From Prochlorococcus sp. AG-409-A10 (GTDB lineage: Bacteria; Cyanobacteriota; Cyanobacteriia; PCC-6307; Cyanobiaceae): a stretch of 64,000 nt of DNA. The stretch covers positions 62,001 through 126,000 of the forward strand of contig QCJG01000003.1 in the NCBI GenBank assembly GCA_003216175.1, written 5' to 3'. The stretch's first letter is position 1, and the number at the start of each line of letters is the position of its first letter. Both the position numbers and the translations under genes were made by a program. Of the stretch, positions 1 through 9,672 are shown piece after piece. The notes below the pieces were generated by a model. It was not told the origin of the DNA. It worked only from the letters and a program-made list of their open reading frames with translations, and ran no database searches.

Positions 1-2
1 CA

Positions 3-719
3 AGAACAAATACTGATGATTTGCAAGGGGAAATAATAGAATCAAAAATTTGGCCATTAATCAGCAAAAATGATATGAATTCTCTACTGGAAAATTTTAG
101 AGGTGAGATATTACAAAAGCCTCCCATTTTTTCTAGTGTTCACATTAAAGGGGAGAGAGCATATAAGAAAGCAAGAAAAGGAGAAAAATTTAATTTAGTT
201 GCTAAAAAAGTTACCATAAGCAAATTACATTTAATAAGCTGGTCCCAAAGCAAAGGTGAGTTATTAGTTGACGTCGAATGCTCAACAGGAACATACATTA
301 GGTCTTTGGCTAGAGACATCGGGGAAAAAATTGGATGCGGTGCTTATTTAAAAAAGTTACGCCGTACAAAAGCTTTTAATTTCAACGAAAGTCATGCTGT
401 ATTGCTTCCTAAGAAGGCTGAATTTTACCCAGAAAAAAATAAACCTGAAGTTCTCAACCCAAATATTTTTTTTACACATCTTTCCTCTATTGAATTAATT
501 TCTGAAGAAGAGACTATTAGTTGGCGCTCTGGAAGAAAGATAAGTTTTAAGAATGATATTAAACGTTTAAATATAGCAAAAAATAATGTGATTGAAGATA
601 GTATTATTAATAATAAAAATATATTAGTATTGAATAGACAAAACAAAATACTAGGCATAGCTAATTTAGATGAAAGTTATGAAATCAAACCTAAGGTTGT
701 TTTCAATGCAATTGGTTAA
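3..719 (+). CDS. truB: tRNA pseudouridine synthase B, C-terminal part (5' end outside window)
   Basis: Converts uridine 55 in the T-loop of tRNAs to pseudouridine. The reading frame is open from base 3, beginning with residues RTNTDDLQGE, so the start lies upstream of the window. The segment shows the TruB features KPPIFSSVHIKGERAYKKAR and the GTYIRSLARDIG stretch (about 90 residues in), followed by a poorly conserved lysine- and asparagine-rich tail. The first in-frame start inside the window (TTG at 21) would cut into the conserved core, so it is not the true start. The gene is convergent with the SpoIID-type gene, 52 bases apart. Family assignment is secure. Confidence 0.93.
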   Translation, partial: RTNTDDLQGEIIESKIWPLISKNDMNSLLENFRGEILQKPPIFSSVHIKGERAYKKARKGEKFNLVAKKVTISKLHLISWSQSKGELLVDVECSTGTYIRSLARDIGEKIGCGAYLKKLRRTKAFNFNESHAVLLPKKAEFYPEKNKPEVLNPNIFFTHLSSIELISEEETISWRSGRKISFKNDIKRLNIAKNNVIEDSIINNKNILVLNRQNKILGIANLDESYEIKPKVVFNAIG

Positions 720-771
720 AACAATAAAATCTATCTCTTATAACAACAATTTAAATCTACTCAATAACTAA

Positions 772-1986
772 CTAATAGGTTTTTATTTGGACTCCAGTAT
801 AATAATGTTTTAGAATTTCACGAAAGCTTGATCCTCTTTCAGCCATAGATTTAGCCCCCCATTGGCTCATCCCCACACCATGTCCAGCTCCGTAACCTTC
901 CACTAATAGAAAGTAGTCTTTTGGAATTGGAGGAAGAGGTTGAGGTGCCCAATCGTTAACTATTTTATTATCAAAATTAAATTTTTTATCTACATTACTT
1001 GGATTGAACTTCAAATAAACCTCAAATTTAGTGCTGAGCAATTGCAATTTTTCTCTTAATTTTTTACCGGAGATAATCTTATTCCCATTCGTTCCATAAA
1101 GTCTAATTTTCAAGACTCTATTAGTATTACTTTTATCAATAATTTGAATACTATTTACTTCACCTAAATCAGAAAAAACCTTTTTCAATTCAGCATATGT
1201 GAATTTACTCGTCCATCTATATTTAGTACTTTTTTGATCATAGTCAACAACACTCTTTAAATAAGGTAATTGATACTTCCAAACCTGACCACTATTCTCA
1301 GTTCTACCTCCAGAACTACTATGAAAAACCGCATCTATCAGCTGATTCTTATAAAATAGAGCAAGTGAGCTTGTACTTCTAACTGCCCTATTTATTTTTT
1401 CTGTTTCAGATTCAAGCCCTAAATAAACTTGGCTAGCTTCTGTTGCATGCAGATCAAATGATTTATTTTTATCTAGAAGTTTTAAGGCATAAGTCCTTGC
1501 TGCTATTGCTTGAGCTTGAAGTGCTGCAAGAGGAAATTCTTTAGGCATTTCACTACCAACTACACTTTTCAAATACTTCTCTAGTTTTAAATAATTTATT
1601 ATATTGAACTTGTTATCATTTAATGAAACTATTAATTCTCCAGCATATCTTCTATTCTTAAACCAAATCCCTCTTTTATCTCCATTCCTAATAATTAAAT
1701 TAAAATCATTTGGTAACTCGAACCATGTATTTATGTTATTAACTGAATATTGAACCTTATTATTTTTATAAACTAAATTTAAAGCTTTAATTCTTCTGTG
1801 GTTAGAGGGGATCCCTTGAACAAAAATATTTTCTACACTGTCTCCTCTAAATCTTACTTTAGTTCCATTACCTATTAAAACACGCATTATTGGCTCTTTT
1901 GCAGCAGTTGCCTTTAATGGAGAGATAAAAAATATAGCTATAAAGATTATTGCCCATCCAGATTTTCTTTTAGGTGATGCACTCAC
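772..1986 (-). CDS. SpoIID/LytB domain secreted protein
   Basis: Likely acts on peptidoglycan glycan strands in the periplasm; SpoIID is a lytic transglycosylase in spore formers, and the cyanobacterial role is not known. Residues 1-30 form a signal peptide (KRK, a hydrophobic run to about 24, then ATAAKEP). The SpoIID core has SVVGSEMPKEFPLAALQAQA with the conserved Glu, then IAARTYAL, HSSSGGRTENSGQVW and the C-terminal GYGAGHGVGMSQWGAKSMAERG block split around Gly-His-Gly. It starts with GTG. At 404 residues it is typical of cyanobacterial SpoIID proteins. It stands alone between convergent truB and divergent rnz. Confidence 0.85.
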   Translation of the reverse strand: MSASPKRKSGWAIIFIAIFFISPLKATAAKEPIMRVLIGNGTKVRFRGDSVENIFVQGIPSNHRRIKALNLVYKNNKVQYSVNNINTWFELPNDFNLIIRNGDKRGIWFKNRRYAGELIVSLNDNKFNIINYLKLEKYLKSVVGSEMPKEFPLAALQAQAIAARTYALKLLDKNKSFDLHATEASQVYLGLESETEKINRAVRSTSSLALFYKNQLIDAVFHSSSGGRTENSGQVWKYQLPYLKSVVDYDQKSTKYRWTSKFTYAELKKVFSDLGEVNSIQIIDKSNTNRVLKIRLYGTNGNKIISGKKLREKLQLLSTKFEVYLKFNPSNVDKKFNFDNKIVNDWAPQPLPPIPKDYFLLVEGYGAGHGVGMSQWGAKSMAERGSSFREILKHYYTGVQIKTY

Positions 1987-2083
1987 AATAAAAATTGGAT
2001 TTAGATACTAATTTTGCCTATAAGAAAGAAGATCCACCAGTGGTCAAAGCTATGAATGTCACCATGTCTCAAGAGAGGAAAAC

Positions 2084-3040
2084 TTGCAAGTTACTTTTCT
2101 AGGAACAAGTTCAGGGGTTCCAACTCTAACTAGGAACGTATCAGCAATGGTACTAAAGCCACCACAAAGGTCAGAATTGTGGTTGTTCGATTGTGGCGAA
2201 GGTACACAACATCAGTTCATCAGAAGCAATCTCAAGTTATCTCAAATCAAAAAAATATTCATCACTCATATGCATGGGGATCATATTTATGGTTTACCTG
2301 GACTTCTAGCAAGTATTGGATTAGCAGGCAGCAGCTCAGGAATTGAGATTTATGGGCCAACTCCACTTAAAAACTTCATTGATTCTTGTTTATACAACAG
2401 TTCAAGCAGATTGGCTTACCCTTTAAAATTCTATAAGGTTGAAAATGCTGCCTTTAATCAAGAAATTTTTTTTGAAGATTCCGATTTAGAAGTCAAAACT
2501 GCTCCACTCAAGCATCGAATCCCCTCTTTTGCTTACAGAGTGAATCAAAAAAACAGACCTGGCAGATTCAACATTGAAAAAGCCAAATCAAAAAAGATAC
2601 CTCCTGGACCCGTTTACGCAGCCCTTCAGAAGGGAGAGGAAGTGAGATTGGAGGATGGTCGCATTTTTTGTGGAAAAGAATTTTGCGGTCCGCCTAGGCC
2701 TGGGGTAAGCATGGTTTATTGCACAGATACCGTTTACACAGAATCAGCCATTGAGATCTCTAGAGGAGCCGATCTCCTAATCCATGAATCAACTTATTCC
2801 AATAAAGAAACTGATATGGCTTATGAACGCGGACATTCAACTGCCACCATGGCGGCTCAAATTGCTGCTAAAGCGAACGTAAATCAATTAATTTTGACTC
2901 ATTTGAGCCCGAGATATACCCCTGGGAATGAAACAAGTCCTAATGATTTGCTTAATGAAGCAAAAGCAATTTTTCCAAATACTCAGTTGGCAAAAGACTT
3001 TTTGCAAATTGATGTAAAAAAAACCTGCAACAGTTCTTGA
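2084..3040 (+). CDS. rnz: Ribonuclease Z
   Basis: Metallo-beta-lactamase-fold endonuclease that removes 3' trailers from tRNA precursors. The zinc motif THMHGDH is at residues 61-67 (His62, His64, Asp66, His67), and later metal ligands lie in the [14 protein letters not shown] and LTHLSPRY segments. The length of 318 residues fits the long-bodied bacterial RNase Z (ElaC) form. The TTG start at 2084 gives the canonical N-terminus [14 protein letters not shown]; an ATG at 2052 is in another frame. It is divergent from the SpoIID-type gene. Confidence 0.92.
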   Translation: MQVTFLGTSSGVPTLTRNVSAMVLKPPQRSELWLFDCGEGTQHQFIRSNLKLSQIKKIFITHMHGDHIYGLPGLLASIGLAGSSSGIEIYGPTPLKNFIDSCLYNSSSRLAYPLKFYKVENAAFNQEIFFEDSDLEVKTAPLKHRIPSFAYRVNQKNRPGRFNIEKAKSKKIPPGPVYAALQKGEEVRLEDGRIFCGKEFCGPPRPGVSMVYCTDTVYTESAIEISRGADLLIHESTYSNKETDMAYERGHSTATMAAQIAAKANVNQLILTHLSPRYTPGNETSPNDLLNEAKAIFPNTQLAKDFLQIDVKKTCNSS

Positions 3041-3115
3041 TCCCTTTGCCTATGAAATGCCACTACATGAAACAATGGTCCAGTTTGGTGCTTCCGTCAA
3101 TCGCTGGCGTTATTA

Positions 3116-3664
3116 ATGGACTCTCTTATTTCTTCTCTTAAACGGTCCCTTACAAGACTATTTGTTTTGATACCTGTACTTGTAAGTCTCAGTATTAGTC
3201 CCCTTTCTGTAAGTGCCTTGTATCCCAGCGACCCTTCTTCAGTGGAGACCTTAGATACAAGCTTGGCTGGTCAGGACTTACAAAATACAGAGTATGTAAA
3301 ATACGACTTATCAGGAAAAGATCTTGGTGGGGCGAATTTCACTGGGGCTTATTTCAGTGTCTCAAGCTTGAAGGGCTCTGATCTAACAGGCGCAAACATG
3401 ACAAATGTTATTGCCTATGCAACAAGGTTTGATAATGCAAATCTTACCAATGTAAATCTCACAGGTGCAGAATTACTGAAAAGTATTTTTGATGGTGCGA
3501 CCATTGATGGTGCTGACTTTACTGATGCTGTATTAGATAGAAGTCAACAAAAAAATCTATGCAAAGTAGCTACTGGTAACACAGCCGAAAGTCTCGGTTG
3601 CAGCACTACAGCTGCTGGATATGTTCCTGCGACCAAAGGTCAAGGGTTCAATCCAGGTACATAA
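3116..3664 (+). CDS. Secreted pentapeptide-repeat protein
   Basis: N-terminal residues 1-35 form a signal peptide (SLKRSLTRLFVLIPVLVSLS), predicting export to the thylakoid lumen or periplasm. Residues 55-145 contain tandem pentapeptide repeats of A(D/N)LXX type, such as GGANFTGAYF, GSDLTGANMTN, NANLTNVNLTGAEL and GADFTDAVLD, which fold as a right-handed quadrilateral beta helix. Two cysteines near the C-terminus (NLCKVA and LGCST) could form a disulphide. Luminal pentapeptide proteins are common in cyanobacteria, but the function is unknown. A very strong terminator follows 17 bases after the stop. Confidence 0.85.
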   Translation: MDSLISSLKRSLTRLFVLIPVLVSLSISPLSVSALYPSDPSSVETLDTSLAGQDLQNTEYVKYDLSGKDLGGANFTGAYFSVSSLKGSDLTGANMTNVIAYATRFDNANLTNVNLTGAELLKSIFDGATIDGADFTDAVLDRSQQKNLCKVATGNTAESLGCSTTAAGYVPATKGQGFNPGT

Positions 3665-3680
3665 ATTTATCTAAAATTTA

Positions 3681-3725
3681 TTAACCAATAAAAAAGGGGC
3701 CAATGGCCCCTTTTTTATTGGTTAA
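3681..3725. terminator. Perfect 21-bp hairpin, bidirectional terminator
   Basis: TTAACCAATAAAAAAGGGGCC (3681-3701) pairs without mismatch with 3705-3725 across a 3-base AAT loop. The GGGGCC/GGCCCC base sits between A6 and T6 runs, so it works as an intrinsic terminator on both strands. It serves the pentapeptide gene on + and the 63-aa gene on -. Confidence 0.93.
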
Positions 3726-3738
3726 TAACCTACCTTTT

Positions 3739-3930
3739 TCACTTTGTGATAAGAAAAAAAGCAGCTGCAGCTCCACCAACCGCAAACATAGGTAAACCAA
3801 CCAGCAAATGCGAGGTACCAAAGCCAAAGCCTTTTTGTCGCAATATAAAATAGCCAACTCCAGCAGCTCCAGCAGCTAAAGGAATAGCAGCAGTAGCAGC
3901 AGAAGCAACAGCGTGATAGTCGAAGTTCAT
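3739..3930 (-). CDS. Small two-helix membrane protein, unknown
   Basis: 63 residues, rich in alanine and glycine. Two hydrophobic segments (about 9-30, AASAATAAIPLAAGAAG onwards, and 42-62, LLVGLPMFAVGGAAAAFFL) are separated by a short polar loop LRQKGFGFGTS. No family is recognised. It ends just after the bidirectional terminator and stands apart from the ferredoxin group. The AT-poor third positions and clean ATG start support it as a real gene. Confidence 0.65.
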   Translation of the reverse strand: MNFDYHAVASAATAAIPLAAGAAGVGYFILRQKGFGFGTSHLLVGLPMFAVGGAAAAFFLITK

Positions 3931-4055
3931 CCCTGTGTTGAAATTTAATTACTTACAATTATCCTTCAAATTTGAAAAATGGTATGAACTTATGCCTGAA
4001 ATGCTTAATATCTTCATCACTTTAAATCCAAAAAGAATTTCCAATTTTTCTAAAC

Positions 4056-4484
4056 TCATATCGCTTGAGGCGCAATATTTGAGCTATCTCTAGATCGTGG
4101 ATGCCTGCTATACCACCATTCCTGAATATTCGCATCTAAACGACTAGAGAATAAAGTCAAAATAGTTTTTGTTGGTTTCACTCCTGGTTGGATAATCTCA
4201 ACCGAATATGATGGACATTTTTGTGCAGCAATATCAGCGACCAATCTTTTCCCAATTCTTCTCCAGCTAGGCTCCTTACTTCGCCATGAGAGCCTGCAAC
4301 AAGGCCAAGGTAATTCCTCACGGTCATAAAGACGACAACATGGTCCTAAAACCCTAAAACTAAATTGGCCACCAATACTTGAATGAATAGAACCATGATC
4401 TAAAAGACCTTGAACTTTATTGGTTGGCAAAGCTTCTGAAATCAATTCATCCCTAAATAATTTTATTTGCGCCCATGAGCACAT
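4056..4484 (-). CDS. Conserved cysteine-rich protein, unknown
   Basis: 142 residues from the ATG at 4484 (MCSWAQIKLFRDELISEALP). Two Cys-Cys pairs sit 14 residues apart (GPCCRLYDREELPWPCCRLSW), with more cysteines at the N-terminus and in AAQKCPSY, which suggests a metal or Fe-S site. Many Arg and Trp residues follow (SWRSKEPSWRRIGKRL). The frame is open further upstream to 4616, with ATGs at 4568 and 4577 that overlap the ferredoxin 3' end, so a longer form of up to 186 residues is possible. It lies directly downstream of the ferredoxin gene on the same strand, so an iron-sulphur or redox role is a guess from context. Confidence 0.6.
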   Translation of the reverse strand: MCSWAQIKLFRDELISEALPTNKVQGLLDHGSIHSSIGGQFSFRVLGPCCRLYDREELPWPCCRLSWRSKEPSWRRIGKRLVADIAAQKCPSYSVEIIQPGVKPTKTILTLFSSRLDANIQEWWYSRHPRSRDSSNIAPQAI

Positions 4485-4554
4485 AAACAAGAGGTTGGCG
4501 AGAAAGGAGATCTTTGGCAAGCAAAACGATGAAAATCTGGCGAAAAAATTAATA

Positions 4555-4869
<315 letters not shown>

Positions 4870-4890
4870 TTAAATTTTGAATTTTCTGAA

Positions 4891-5826
4891 TCAAGCTAAA
4901 TCCAGGGACAATACCATTAAGGCCCATTGATCCTTCATTTTGATTTCAAGGACTTTCCAACCAAGTGGTAAAAAGAATTCTTGAAGTTCTTCAATTTGCT
5001 CAACTAATAAACCAGACAAAATCACTTTACCTTTATGACCAATAATTTTTTCAAAACCTGTTCCTATTGATTTTATTACAGGTGCAAGAATATTGCAGAG
5101 GACCAAATCAATTTTTTTTCTCGGCATATTCGCCTCAACTTCTTCAATAGACCCAAGAAAAACATTTAAGAGATTTTCAGAAAAATCATTTAAAGCAGAA
5201 TTAATTTTGGTGGCTGATATTGCTAAAGAATCAGTATCAACTGAAAAAGTACTCTTTGCTCCTAATTTCAATGCAGTTAAAGATAGTATTCCACTTCCAC
5301 AACCTATATCAGCTATTACTTTACCTGCTGGAGGGTTATCATCTAAGGCTTCAATGCACAGCCTTGTAGAGGGATGGCTGCCAGTTCCAAAAGCGCTTCC
5401 AGGATCTAAACGAATAATTTTTCGTTCTAAAAATTTTTCAGGTACATCTAACCACGCCGGTAAAATTAAAATTGATTGTCCTACTGGATCAGGTTCCCAA
5501 CTTTTTTTCCAACTTAAGCTCCAATCTTCATTTTTTAATTGAATCCATTTGCAAGGAGGCAATGTCAAATCAAAAGTTTTTGCCAACGAGATTAATGATT
5601 TTATTAGGGTCTCCTGCTCTCTAACGGACCACTCATTCAACTGAAGCCAAATAAATAGCGTTTGAGTATATTTTTCATTTGGATCGAGTTCAAAAGAAAA
5701 TCTATGAATTCCTAAATTGGTCAAAAGCCAAAAAAAAGAATCTTCTAGTTCAGATGGAAATTCCTGCTCCAATCTTAACCAAGAAAGCTGGGAGTTTTGC
5801 AAATCTATAATTTTTTCAACCAACAA
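4891..5826 (-). CDS. prmA: Ribosomal protein L11 methyltransferase
   Basis: SAM-dependent enzyme that trimethylates ribosomal protein L11. The class I methyltransferase signature is VIADIGCGSGILSLTALKLGA (about residues 168-188), preceded by the PrmA-specific DPGSAFGTGSHPSTRLCIEAL and followed by the NPPY-like catalytic segment DLVLCNILAPVI. Length 311 is near the family norm. It starts with TTG at 5826, one base after the serA stop, so it is cotranscribed with and translationally close to serA. Confidence 0.92.
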   Translation of the reverse strand: MLVEKIIDLQNSQLSWLRLEQEFPSELEDSFFWLLTNLGIHRFSFELDPNEKYTQTLFIWLQLNEWSVREQETLIKSLISLAKTFDLTLPPCKWIQLKNEDWSLSWKKSWEPDPVGQSILILPAWLDVPEKFLERKIIRLDPGSAFGTGSHPSTRLCIEALDDNPPAGKVIADIGCGSGILSLTALKLGAKSTFSVDTDSLAISATKINSALNDFSENLLNVFLGSIEEVEANMPRKKIDLVLCNILAPVIKSIGTGFEKIIGHKGKVILSGLLVEQIEELQEFFLPLGWKVLEIKMKDQWALMVLSLDLA

Positions 5827-5827
5827 T

Positions 5828-7414
5828 TTATAAAGTCACAGAATGAGCTTCGTTTATTCCCTGCATTGAAAGAATTGAACCCAACAATTCAGATGGGATA
5901 GGATCATCGATACTTAAAACCATAACGGCCTCACCTCTGACAATCCTTCTTCCTACTTGCATTGATGCGATATTTACATTGTGTTTTCCAAGAAGTGAAC
6001 CTATCTGACCAATGATTCCCGGCATATCCCTATGCCTTGTAAAAAGCATATGTCTGCTTGGCACAAAACTTATCGGGTACTCATCAATACTTGTAATACC
6101 AAGATCGCCATCACCAAAAACAGTCCCAGAAACACTATGTACACCTTTGTCGCTAAAACTATCCAACTGCAAAGAGCCTCTAGCAAACTCTGGGCTTAAC
6201 TCATCCTTAATTTCGACAACATCAATACCACGTCCTTTTGCTTCCAATGAAGCGTTTACATAATTAATTTTATCTCCCAATGCACTGGTAAGTAATCCCT
6301 TCAAAGTTGCAATAACAAGAGGCTGAGATGGATGTTGGGCGAATTCCCCTTGCAAACGAACTTCTAATTTTTGAATCTGCCCCCCTGAAATTTGACTAAC
6401 TAATAATCCCAATGTCTCCGCAAGTTTTAAATGTGGTTTAAGACTATCCATTATCTCTGCGCTAAGACCTGGAATATTTACAGCGCTCCGTGCTGGCAGG
6501 CCTAAGAGAACATCTCTAATTTGTTCTGCTACATCAATAGCAACATTTTGTTGAGCCTCAACAGTAGAAGCTCCAAGATGAGGAGTAAGTACCAACCCTT
6601 TTTTTACAGCACGTAGAGGAGAATTCTCAGCTAAAGGTTCTTTTGCATAAACATCAATTGCAGCACCTTGAATAACATTTTCCTCTAATGCATCAGCCAA
6701 ATCATTTTCATTAATAATCCCACCCCTTGCACAATTGACCAATCTTGCAGTTGGTTTCATTTTTCTAAGAAGGTCAATATCAACTAAATTCTCCGTTTCA
6801 GGGGTCCTTGGGAGATGAAGGGTCACGTAATCAGATTCTTTGAACAAATCATCAAGATCACTTAATCGAACCTGCATTTGCTGAGCTCTTTCACCAGAAA
6901 CAAAAGGATCAAATCCAATGACTTCCATACCCATCGCATTCGCAACTTTTGCAACATGAGATCCAATCTTTCCAAGTCCAACTACTCCTAAAGTTTTCTT
7001 ATAAAGCTCATTTCCTACATATTTCTTCCTATCCCAACCTCCAGCAAACATACTTGCATGAGCTTGAGGAATATTTCTAGATAATGCAAGTATCATTGCC
7101 AGAGCATGCTCAGCGGCAGCAATCGTATTTCCACCTGGCGAATTAACAACTAAGACCCCCTTCCTAGTTGCAGTTGGTACATCAACATTATCTACACCAA
7201 CTCCTGCTCTACCAATGATTCTCAATTTCCTTGCTTCAGAAATCACATCTGAGGTAACTTGAGTTCCTGAACGGATCATTAACCCGTCATAATCACAAAT
7301 TACATTCTTTAACTCATCTATCGAAAGACCTATTTTTTGGTCAACCTGAGCAACCTGAGTAAGAATATCTATACCTGCTTGATCAATGGGATCAGAAACA
7401 AGAACTTTCGTCAT
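5828..7414 (-). CDS. serA: D-3-phosphoglycerate dehydrogenase
   Basis: Oxidises 3-phosphoglycerate with NAD+, the first step of serine synthesis. At 528 residues it is the long (type 1) form. The nucleotide site is GLGKIG (146-151). The catalytic residues are Arg230 (NCARGGII), Glu259 (AKEP) and His279 (PHLGAST). An intervening ASB-like domain spans about 310-450. The C-terminal ACT domain (about 455-528, RHRDMPGIIGQIGSLL) usually senses serine. ATG start. First gene of a serA-prmA unit. Confidence 0.95.
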   Translation of the reverse strand: MTKVLVSDPIDQAGIDILTQVAQVDQKIGLSIDELKNVICDYDGLMIRSGTQVTSDVISEARKLRIIGRAGVGVDNVDVPTATRKGVLVVNSPGGNTIAAAEHALAMILALSRNIPQAHASMFAGGWDRKKYVGNELYKKTLGVVGLGKIGSHVAKVANAMGMEVIGFDPFVSGERAQQMQVRLSDLDDLFKESDYVTLHLPRTPETENLVDIDLLRKMKPTARLVNCARGGIINENDLADALEENVIQGAAIDVYAKEPLAENSPLRAVKKGLVLTPHLGASTVEAQQNVAIDVAEQIRDVLLGLPARSAVNIPGLSAEIMDSLKPHLKLAETLGLLVSQISGGQIQKLEVRLQGEFAQHPSQPLVIATLKGLLTSALGDKINYVNASLEAKGRGIDVVEIKDELSPEFARGSLQLDSFSDKGVHSVSGTVFGDGDLGITSIDEYPISFVPSRHMLFTRHRDMPGIIGQIGSLLGKHNVNIASMQVGRRIVRGEAVMVLSIDDPIPSELLGSILSMQGINEAHSVTL

Positions 7415-7518
7415 TAAAGGCGATAAACGTGCCGATCTGAACTTTAGTGATCTATTTGCCGCTGACCAGAATTATGTTGAGCAGGATTGAATATCCAAAC
7501 ATTTCAAGGAGCTAATTA

Positions 7519-8085
7519 GTGTCTACATACGTCATCATTCTAAAAGAAAAAAGGCCCGCAAATGAGTTGCTACTCAAATTAAAAGAGGCTCAAACACCTA
7601 TCCTGAATTGCGATCTTGTAGAACCATTGAATAACAAATCGGACCATGAGAATTCAAATTCATACATATCTGAAGAAGTTTTTGCCAATCAATCAAGTTT
7701 TAATAATATCAAGATTTTGAATCCAGCTCTTGCTCGAAAAGATCGCCAAAAAACTTTAGCGACCTGGTTAATACCTTTTGGTTTTGTTGCAGGCCTAAGC
7801 TTTTCTCAAATGACCGATCTGAAGACATTTGCAGATATGGGGTTCCCGAATCAATTAGAGAAGCTTTTAGGGGGCCTAGTTGGAATGATTTCAGGAGTGC
7901 TAGGAAGTTTTTTCTCTGCTGGAGGCATTAGCCAAGAAATAGTTGATGATTTGAGAGCTCTTAGAAAAAAAAGTGAAGAGGGTTTTTGGCTGTTAATTCT
8001 AGAATTACCAATAGAAATAGAACCACCTTGGGCGATTCTAAATGAAACCGACAGCATAGAAGTAATAACTATAGGCAAAGAATAG
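7519..8085 (+). CDS. Conserved membrane protein, unknown
   Basis: 188 residues with a GTG start. The N-terminus (MSTYVIILKEKRPANELLL) looks like a small cytosolic alpha/beta segment. Two hydrophobic segments follow at about 88-105 (TWLIPFGFVAGLSF) and 122-145 (GGLVGMISGVLGSFFSAGG), then a soluble tail with EEGFWLLILELPIEIEPPW. This architecture is common in conserved cyanobacterial unknowns, but I recognise no named family. It is divergent from serA across a 104-base gap. Confidence 0.7.
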   Translation: MSTYVIILKEKRPANELLLKLKEAQTPILNCDLVEPLNNKSDHENSNSYISEEVFANQSSFNNIKILNPALARKDRQKTLATWLIPFGFVAGLSFSQMTDLKTFADMGFPNQLEKLLGGLVGMISGVLGSFFSAGGISQEIVDDLRALRKKSEEGFWLLILELPIEIEPPWAILNETDSIEVITIGKE

Positions 8086-8238
8086 TACTAAGTTAAATAA
8101 TATTTATAAAAAGAAGTGACTAAAAATATTAACAGTTTTAATAAAAGTTTCAATATTATATTTCTCAAAATATCTAAGAGAAAAGAAAGAATGGATTAGA
8201 CTATTTATGTATAAAATGAGAGAATTCTATCTCTTTTC

Positions 8239-9027
8239 ATGCATCTTCCAAAAGAAAAGATTCTATTTAAAAGTCCTTTTCGTAGAGAGTTAGAGACTTT
8301 GCTTCACTTTGCGGAGAAGGCTCTAAATGATAGAGCAGCAGTATGGTCTCCTTTTATATCAGCACAATTAATAGAGGAAGTAAAAAATAAATTTAACAAC
8401 TTAAGTGATATAAGTCTTCTATTCGAGGGAGGATTCCCGAATGCAGAACGTAAAAGGATATGTTTCCTAAGATCTGAAGAAGAGATGAACTCTCTCTCTT
8501 TAGATATTCCTATAAAAGGTATTTATATTAAAGGTAATTTCCTGTTTGATAGAGCTAAACAAAATGATTTTAGAGATGTCTTACATGAACTTCATGCGAA
8601 AGCAGATGAAATAGGAGATATTTGGTTAATAAGGGACAGAGGAGCTCAAGCTATATGCTCAAAAAAATGTGCTAATTCATTAAATCAAAAGAATGGAAAA
8701 CTAAGAGAAGTTGAAATATCAATCCAGGCACTAGATTTAAGTGAAATGGAGATCCCTTTTAATAGACCAGAGAAAGTAATCACTACGGTTGAGGCCTCTA
8801 CCAGGATTGACGCAATAGCTTCTGCAGGTTTTGGGTTATCAAGGTCAAAAATAACCACACAAATCAAGAAAGGATATTGCAGACTTAACTGGGCTTTGAA
8901 TGATCAGCCCAGTAAATCTATAAATATTGGAGACCTAATTCATTTAGATAGAAAAGGCTCGCTGAAAGTTTTAAATATTGACAAAACCAAAAAAGAGCGT
9001 TGGAGAATTAAATTACTAAGGCAATGA
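8239..9027 (+). CDS. S4-domain RNA-binding protein, cyanobacterial photosystem II S4 (YlmH-like) family
   Basis: 262 residues. The N-terminal two-thirds match the YlmH-like layout (RELETLLHFAEKALNDR..., FLRSEEE...). A C-terminal S4 RNA-binding domain spans about 182-250 (RIDAIASAGFGLSRSKITTQ, then KKGYCRLNW and GDLIHLDRKG). In annotated cyanobacteria this family carries the name photosystem II S4 domain protein; a ribosome or RNA-related job is likely, while the PSII link comes from the family name only. It lies 68 bases before tRNA-Val on the same strand. Confidence 0.85.
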   Translation: MHLPKEKILFKSPFRRELETLLHFAEKALNDRAAVWSPFISAQLIEEVKNKFNNLSDISLLFEGGFPNAERKRICFLRSEEEMNSLSLDIPIKGIYIKGNFLFDRAKQNDFRDVLHELHAKADEIGDIWLIRDRGAQAICSKKCANSLNQKNGKLREVEISIQALDLSEMEIPFNRPEKVITTVEASTRIDAIASAGFGLSRSKITTQIKKGYCRLNWALNDQPSKSINIGDLIHLDRKGSLKVLNIDKTKKERWRIKLLRQ

Positions 9028-9095
9028 TTATTAGGTCCTATTGCCTGCTAACTTCATTGAGGTACACAAAACTTGAATTCTAAATTGATTCACAA

Positions 9096-9167
9096 GGGCG
9101 ATTAGCTCAGAGGTAGAGCACTACCTTGACACGGTAGGAGTCACTGGTTCGATTCCAGTATCGCCCA
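9096..9167 (+). tRNA. tRNA-Val (anticodon GAC)
   Basis: 72-nt cloverleaf. Acceptor GGGCGAT (9096-9102) pairs with ATCGCCC (9160-9166), followed by discriminator A. The D-arm is GCTC...GAGC. The anticodon stem CTACC/GGTAG encloses loop TTGACAC with anticodon GAC (valine GUC/GUU codons). The T-arm is ACTGG-TTCGATT-CCAGT. The 3' CCA is not encoded, as is usual in cyanobacteria. Confidence 0.97.
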
Positions 9168-9233
9168 TTCACTATCATTCGATGCTGTAGACATTTCCCT
9201 AATTAAAAGTAATAGAGAAAGTTTTCAAACTCT

Positions 9234-9380
9234 TTACTTATCAAACATTTGATGCAATTTAATCCATGTAATTTCACTCTCGCTCTGTTCTCCCAAACCA
9301 TTCAGGGAATACTCAACATTCATGGGCTCTTGGATTTGATTCTGTTTTAAAATTTCAATACTCTCGATTTTTACAGCCAT
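9234..9380 (-). CDS. Small ORF, 48 aa, unknown
   Basis: ATG at 9380, stop at 9234. The product begins MAVKIESIEILKQNQIQEP and ends EITWIKLHQMFDK. It is soluble, acidic to neutral, with no membrane segment or signal peptide. It is the only sizeable ORF in the 500 bases between tRNA-Val and murD. It has balanced amino-acid use, including Trp and Met, rather than the Lys/Asn/Ile bias of random AT-rich sequence. No family recognised. Confidence 0.5.
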   Translation of the reverse strand: MAVKIESIEILKQNQIQEPMNVEYSLNGLGEQSESEITWIKLHQMFDK

Positions 9381-9672
9381 TAAAAAGAAGAAAATGCATT
9401 TTTATCAAAACAACTTTTAAAGAATAACGCCAGAAGTATTAACGTTTTTTTAATCTTATTCAAATCAATTTAAAAATTTCAACTTCCTATCTTATAAGGG
9501 GAATTATTCAAGCACTATTGAGTTAAATATCTTTATTTAAAAATCAAAACACTACTAAAATAAAAATATTTTATATTAAAGAGTAGTGAACATTGCATGC
9601 AATCAAATTCACCTTAAGCTAGCAGCTACCTACAAACGAGAAAAAGCTATTTTTATTAAAATCTAAATTAAA

